A DNA stretch of 8,093 nucleotides from Gammaproteobacteria bacterium (GTDB taxonomy: Bacteria > Pseudomonadota > Gammaproteobacteria > UBA4575), in contig JANQKJ010000333.1 in NCBI GenBank assembly GCA_028281205.1, forward strand, positions 1 through 8,093, written 5' to 3'. A program made the translations under genes and the position numbers. Below, one piece after another: positions 5,248 through 8,093 of this stretch; position 1 is the stretch's first letter, and each line of letters begins with the position of its first letter. The notes below the pieces were generated by a model, which was given only the letters and a program-made list of their open reading frames with translations, was not told the origin of the DNA and did no database searches.

Positions 5248-6597
5248 CTAGGTGTCCTTAATATCAATGTAAGGGTAAATTAAATCTCGTAAATTAATTT
5301 TTGCTTTTAATTTTACAGCGATGAGATATAAACCAGCGATTTTACGATGTAAAAATAAAGCATCTGCAGGTGGTGTATGCCAGTAGTTCTGTTTAACACT
5401 TAATTCTCTTCCCGCAATACTGACATTTTTAGCTAAGGTTGAATTTTCAAAGTCATATTCGCCAATATGGCCTAATGGTTGGCAGGCCATTTGAAACAGG
5501 GAAATGACTGCTTCTCTTTGCTGTGATGTTATGTATTCCTGGAAAAACCCTATTTGACTAATAGCATTATCAACGGCTTTTTTATCATTCCTGACAGAAG
5601 CTTGAAGCAATAGCTTGTAGCCATCAGTGATATGTGCTGGTAATTCACGGGTTGCACCAAAGTCGAGTAATACTATCTTTTTTGACTCTGGTTGATATAA
5701 GTAATTCGCAAAGTTAGGATCAGTTTGTACATGATGTAATTCAAAAATTTCTTTAAACGTAAGTTTGATTAATGATGAAACAATATGATTTCTTTCTTGT
5801 AGTGTTAAATCTATAAATTTATCTATATTTTCTCCGTCATGATAAGACATACACAAGATGTTTTCTTTAGTAAAATTCCTATAAACACGCGGTATGACAA
5901 AATCATTATCATTTACTAATACACCTTGATATCTCTCAATCCAATCTGCTTCTTTTAGATAATCTGTTTCGCAGTGCAATTGTTCTTTCGTTTCATTCAG
6001 TAAGTCTTTTATTTTTGTAGTATCTGGTAATAAACCCGAATATTTGAGTATCGTGCCAACATTATCAACATCACTATCGATAGATTTGCTAACAGCTGGG
6101 TATTGGATTTTAATTGCTAATTTTTCGTTATTAAGGTCGTGAGCAGAATGTACTTGCCCAATCGATGCGGCAGCCATAGGTGTAAAAGTGAATTGCCTGA
6201 AGTTTTTCTGCCAATCTTCACCCCATTCACTTTTCAGTAATTGTGTGAGTTGACTGAATGGCATGGGGTCTACATCGTCTCTTGACTTGTCTAGTATCAA
6301 CGCAAGCTCTGCTGGAATGAAGTCGCCACTGTCCATAGACAGCAGTTGACCAACCTTGAGTGCAGCGCCACGCATTTTTTTTAACTTGTTCGCGACTCGT
6401 TTTGCATTCGAAGGTGTTAGTAATACGTCCTTAAGCTCCGGTGTATTACCACGTGATAGGTGTTTTGCGTATTCAGAAACAACATTGCCTGCAATGCCTG
6501 CAGCTAAGCCAGCCATACTTGCGAGGCGAGAGGAACGGCTCGCCGGAATATTAGTACCAACTTCGTTGTGGGTATATTTTTGCCTTGACGCTGCCAT
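5248..6597 (-). CDS. ABC1/UbiB-family atypical kinase, COQ8/ADCK3-like
   Basis: 449 residues, a protein-kinase-like ATPase of the ABC1 family, whose members support ubiquinone biosynthesis at membranes. The family-specific KxGQ motif is Lys81-Val-Gly-Gln84 in a helical N-terminal extension. The Ala-rich loop replacing the glycine-rich loop is Ala-Ala-Ala-Ser at 142-145. The ATP lysine is Lys163 (Ala-Ile-Lys-Ile). The catalytic loop is Gln-Thr-Asp-Pro-Asn-Phe-Ala-Asn at 291-298 and the metal-binding Asp-Phe-Gly is at 312-314. The Gln-Thr-Asp-Pro-Asn loop, the Phe-Gly-Ala-Thr-Arg-Glu after DFG and the Leu-His-Arg-Lys near 416-419 look like mitochondrial COQ8 proteins rather than E. coli UbiB, and the C-terminal transmembrane hairpin of UbiB is missing. 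First gene of the kinase-peroxidase-SUMF1 cluster. The ATG at 6595-6597 has no strong Shine-Dalgarno. Confidence 0.95.
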   Translation of the reverse strand: MAASRQKYTHNEVGTNIPASRSSRLASMAGLAAGIAGNVVSEYAKHLSRGNTPELKDVLLTPSNAKRVANKLKKMRGAALKVGQLLSMDSGDFIPAELALILDKSRDDVDPMPFSQLTQLLKSEWGEDWQKNFRQFTFTPMAAASIGQVHSAHDLNNEKLAIKIQYPAVSKSIDSDVDNVGTILKYSGLLPDTTKIKDLLNETKEQLHCETDYLKEADWIERYQGVLVNDNDFVIPRVYRNFTKENILCMSYHDGENIDKFIDLTLQERNHIVSSLIKLTFKEIFELHHVQTDPNFANYLYQPESKKIVLLDFGATRELPAHITDGYKLLLQASVRNDKKAVDNAISQIGFFQEYITSQQREAVISLFQMACQPLGHIGEYDFENSTLAKNVSIAGRELSVKQNYWHTPPADALFLHRKIAGLYLIAVKLKAKINLRDLIYPYIDIKDT

Positions 6598-6775
6598 AAG
6601 TTTTGCACTAATTGAGTGAATAAATTATTAGCAGTCTGATCTAATGGCGAAACAAAATAAAATTAAATAAATTTAATGTATATCAACAAAGTATAAACAA
6701 ACCACGCTGAGATATTTCGAAAAGTAATGTTAACTCGCGTTCCCTAACTCGCAAGACTTTGAGTGTTGGGTGGGC
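6598..6775. other. Intergenic region with promoter for the ABC1-kinase cluster
   Basis: 178 bases between the mocA-like stop and the kinase start; it must hold the cluster's promoter if the cluster is transcribed on its own. The stretch 6650-6690 is very AT-rich. A possible minus-strand pair is TTGATA (6681-6686) and TAATTT (6660-6665) at 15-base spacing, which is poor; this is a guess. TAACTCGC occurs twice in direct order (6731-6738 and 6745-6752). I found no clear terminator for the mocA-like gene. Confidence 0.4.
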
Positions 6776-7342
6776 TCAATAGTGAAGATCTTCTAGAGTA
6801 TCTATATCTTGCAAGCATCCATTATCAGTTGTGTTGAATGAAACAAGATCTTGTTGATATTTTTCAATTATAGATTTAGCACCTTGATCAGAATTTAAAG
6901 ATATTAGTTCTTCTCTATAATACCTACTAAAGCCGACTGGATGTCCCCTGCGGTTTTTGCAATAAGGCGAAACGATGCGATTACCTAAATGCAATAGATG
7001 GGCAATTTGGTGGATTGTTTCGTATCGAATAAATGGCATATCTGCAAGCATAATAATCCACGCATCTGCTTCTGTTTGTTTAATGCCGCACGCTATACTT
7101 GAACCAATTCCAGAATTATTTTTGTTAACGATTAAAGTATAGCCTTGCTTAGTTAAATGTTCTGCTAATACACCAGTATCATTTGAAACTACTGCTACAC
7201 AATTTCGTACCACTCGCTTCAAATGTTTTGCCGAAGCTACGCCGATAAAATCTCCATCTGGCAAAGGATGTAAAAGTTTTTTACTACCAAAGCGCGATGA
7301 ACTACCTGCCGCTAACAGAACACCACACAAATCTATCGACAT
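6776..7342 (-). CDS. mocA: MocA-like molybdenum cofactor nucleotidyltransferase
   Basis: 188 residues of the MobA-like NTP-transferase fold (NTP_transf_3). The nucleotide-binding signature Leu-Leu-Ala-Ala-Gly-Ser-Ser-Ser-Arg-Phe-Gly with Lys21-Lys22 lies at 9-22, Asn-Ser-Gly-Ile-Gly at 76-80, the metal site Leu-Ala-Asp-Met-Pro at 99-103 with Asp101, Gly-His-Pro-Val-Gly-Phe at 133-138 and a closing Asp-Ile-Asp-Thr at 179-182. MocA transfers CMP to molybdopterin to make the cytosine dinucleotide cofactor used by xanthine-dehydrogenase-family enzymes; the GMP enzyme MobA is related. The partner XdhC gene directly upstream, overlapping by one base in TGATG, argues for MocA-type. CTP versus GTP use is not decided by the sequence I can read. 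Confidence 0.88.
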   Translation of the reverse strand: MSIDLCGVLLAAGSSSRFGSKKLLHPLPDGDFIGVASAKHLKRVVRNCVAVVSNDTGVLAEHLTKQGYTLIVNKNNSGIGSSIACGIKQTEADAWIIMLADMPFIRYETIHQIAHLLHLGNRIVSPYCKNRRGHPVGFSRYYREELISLNSDQGAKSIIEKYQQDLVSFNTTDNGCLQDIDTLEDLHY

Positions 7343-8067
7343 CAGGCTAGTCTTGTTAGAGTATCTTCTTTACTCAAACGCTTACGTTTATAGTTACGTA
7401 ACTGGGTAAGCTGCGCAAGAATAGATATTGCGATTTCTAACGGTTGCTTACTACCAATGGGTAAGCCAACGGGTCCATGTAATTTTGCTATTTGCTGTTC
7501 GGTTAAATCGAGTTGTTGCAACCGTTTCTTGCGTGCAAATTGTGTTTTAACTGACCCAATTGCACCCACAAAAAACAAATCCATTCGCAAAGCCTGCATT
7601 AAAGCCATATCATCCATTTTTGGATCATGTGTCAATGCCAGAACAATACTCTGTTCGCACGGAGAAAGTTCTGCGACTACATCATCAGGCATTTTATTGC
7701 TGAAAAAAAACTTCTCGTTTATCCAACTTGAATCAGCAATTTCACGAGGATCACAGATAGTAACGCGATACCCTAGTGGCTGTGCTAATAAAGCTACATT
7801 TTTAGCAAGATCATTAGCACCAATTAATAATAAATTCCATTGCGGGCCAAACACTCTATGCAAAGTGGCTTCGTCCATATAAGTTGTCGAGTGCCAGCTC
7901 ATATTAGTATAAGTTGAAATACCGGTTTTTATATTTGTACTTCTGCAAATGCAAAGATTATTTTCAATGGCATCGATGATTGACTGCAAATCTGAAAATT
8001 TATGCACTCGTTCTAAAATTAATTCAAGCGTTCCACCACATGGTAGCCCAAAAGTTTGGACTACCAT
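7342..8067 (-). CDS. xdhC: XdhC-family molybdoenzyme maturation factor (5' end missing)
   Basis: XdhC proteins bind molybdenum cofactor and deliver its sulfurated form to xanthine-dehydrogenase-family enzymes. Here the C-terminal Rossmann part is clear: Leu-Ile-Gly-Ala-Asn-Asp-Leu-Ala at 81-88, Cys-Asp-Pro-Arg at 105-108, Thr-His-Asp-Pro-Lys-Met-Asp-Asp at 146-153, Gly-Ala-Ile-Gly-Ser at 168-172 and His-Gly-Pro-Val-Gly-Leu-Pro-Ile-Gly-Ser at 197-206. The N-terminal XdhC_CoxI domain is represented only by its end, the Gly-Leu-Pro-Cys-Gly-Gly at 7-12. The first ATG (8065-8067) lies in one arm of the terminal palindrome, and the frame stays open to the window edge, so this is not the true start. 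About 24 codons at the 5' side may be distorted. TGA overlaps the mocA start. Confidence 0.92.
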   Translation of the reverse strand: MVVQTFGLPCGGTLELILERVHKFSDLQSIIDAIENNLCICRSTNIKTGISTYTNMSWHSTTYMDEATLHRVFGPQWNLLLIGANDLAKNVALLAQPLGYRVTICDPREIADSSWINEKFFFSNKMPDDVVAELSPCEQSIVLALTHDPKMDDMALMQALRMDLFFVGAIGSVKTQFARKKRLQQLDLTEQQIAKLHGPVGLPIGSKQPLEIAISILAQLTQLRNYKRKRLSKEDTLTRLA

Positions 8068-8093
8068 GTGGTGGAACGCTTGAATTAATTTTA
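8014..8093. repeat. 80-base near-perfect palindrome at the window end
   Basis: Bases 8014-8046 and 8061-8093 are exact reverse complements (33 of 33). The 14 bases between also pair except C8047/A8060 and the central A8053/G8054, so 38 of 40 pairs match across 80 bases with no real loop. The low-coordinate arm codes for normal XdhC residues (Leu-Pro-Cys-Gly-Gly onward), so the high-coordinate arm is an inverted copy of gene sequence. A fold-back artefact at a contig end is the simplest reading. A genuine hairpin or inversion junction is the alternative. Confidence 0.93.

Noticed and set aside
7457..7882. Plus-strand 141-codon frame
   Set aside because: Antisense shadow of xdhC, whose frame carries clear family motifs.
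8014..8093. Terminal palindrome as an insertion-sequence inverted repeat or attachment site
   Set aside because: The low-coordinate arm is in-frame xdhC coding sequence and the symmetry runs to the window edge, which fits a fold-back copy rather than a mobile-element end.

Overview
This AT-rich window reads as bacterial, most likely gammaproteobacterial: dense, almost entirely minus-strand genes with short intergenic spacing. It carries an AraC_N-type regulator, a twin-arginine SDR, an XdhC/MocA pair and a COQ8-like ABC1 kinase. I cannot name the genus. All eight substantial genes lie on the minus strand, so transcription runs from high to low coordinates. 

Reading with transcription: (1) 8093-6776, the 3' part of xdhC overlaps a mocA-like nucleotidyltransferase by one base. 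This is a maturation module for molybdenum hydroxylases. The xdhC 5' end is missing, and the window ends in an 80-base near-perfect palindrome that supplies the apparent xdhC start codon, so that start should not be trusted. (2) 6597-3804, a tight cluster of a COQ8/ADCK3-like ABC1 kinase, a signal-peptide-bearing glutathione peroxidase, and an exported SUMF1/FGE-fold protein that lacks the formylglycine-generating cysteines. A 38-codon open frame follows 11 bases after it. (3) 3516-2353, a lipoprotein-type alpha/beta hydrolase. (4) 1988-1101, an AraC-family regulator. (5) 740-1, the first 246 codons of an SDR oxidoreductase with a Tat signal, cut by the window edge. 

The least expected signal is a pair of diverged direct repeats of about 190 bases (2154-2349 and 3605-3792), one after the hydrolase gene and one after the SUMF1-like gene. 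They share a 15/15 identical block and a 30/35 identical block at nearly the same spacing. They can be read as two differently broken copies of a small-protein gene with an N-terminal acidic/leucine stretch, a Gly-Gly-Gly-Ser-Tyr core and a Cys-containing tail. One keeps an ATG and an intact N-terminal half, the other an intact Cys-rich tail. They could instead be copies of a non-coding element. 

Functional links are inferred. The ABC1 kinase and peroxidase suggest quinone or lipid-peroxide homeostasis at the envelope. The AraC regulator probably controls the SDR gene below it. The long leader between them holds a direct-repeat/dyad cluster and, just before the SDR start codon, a hairpin that would cover the ribosome-binding site.
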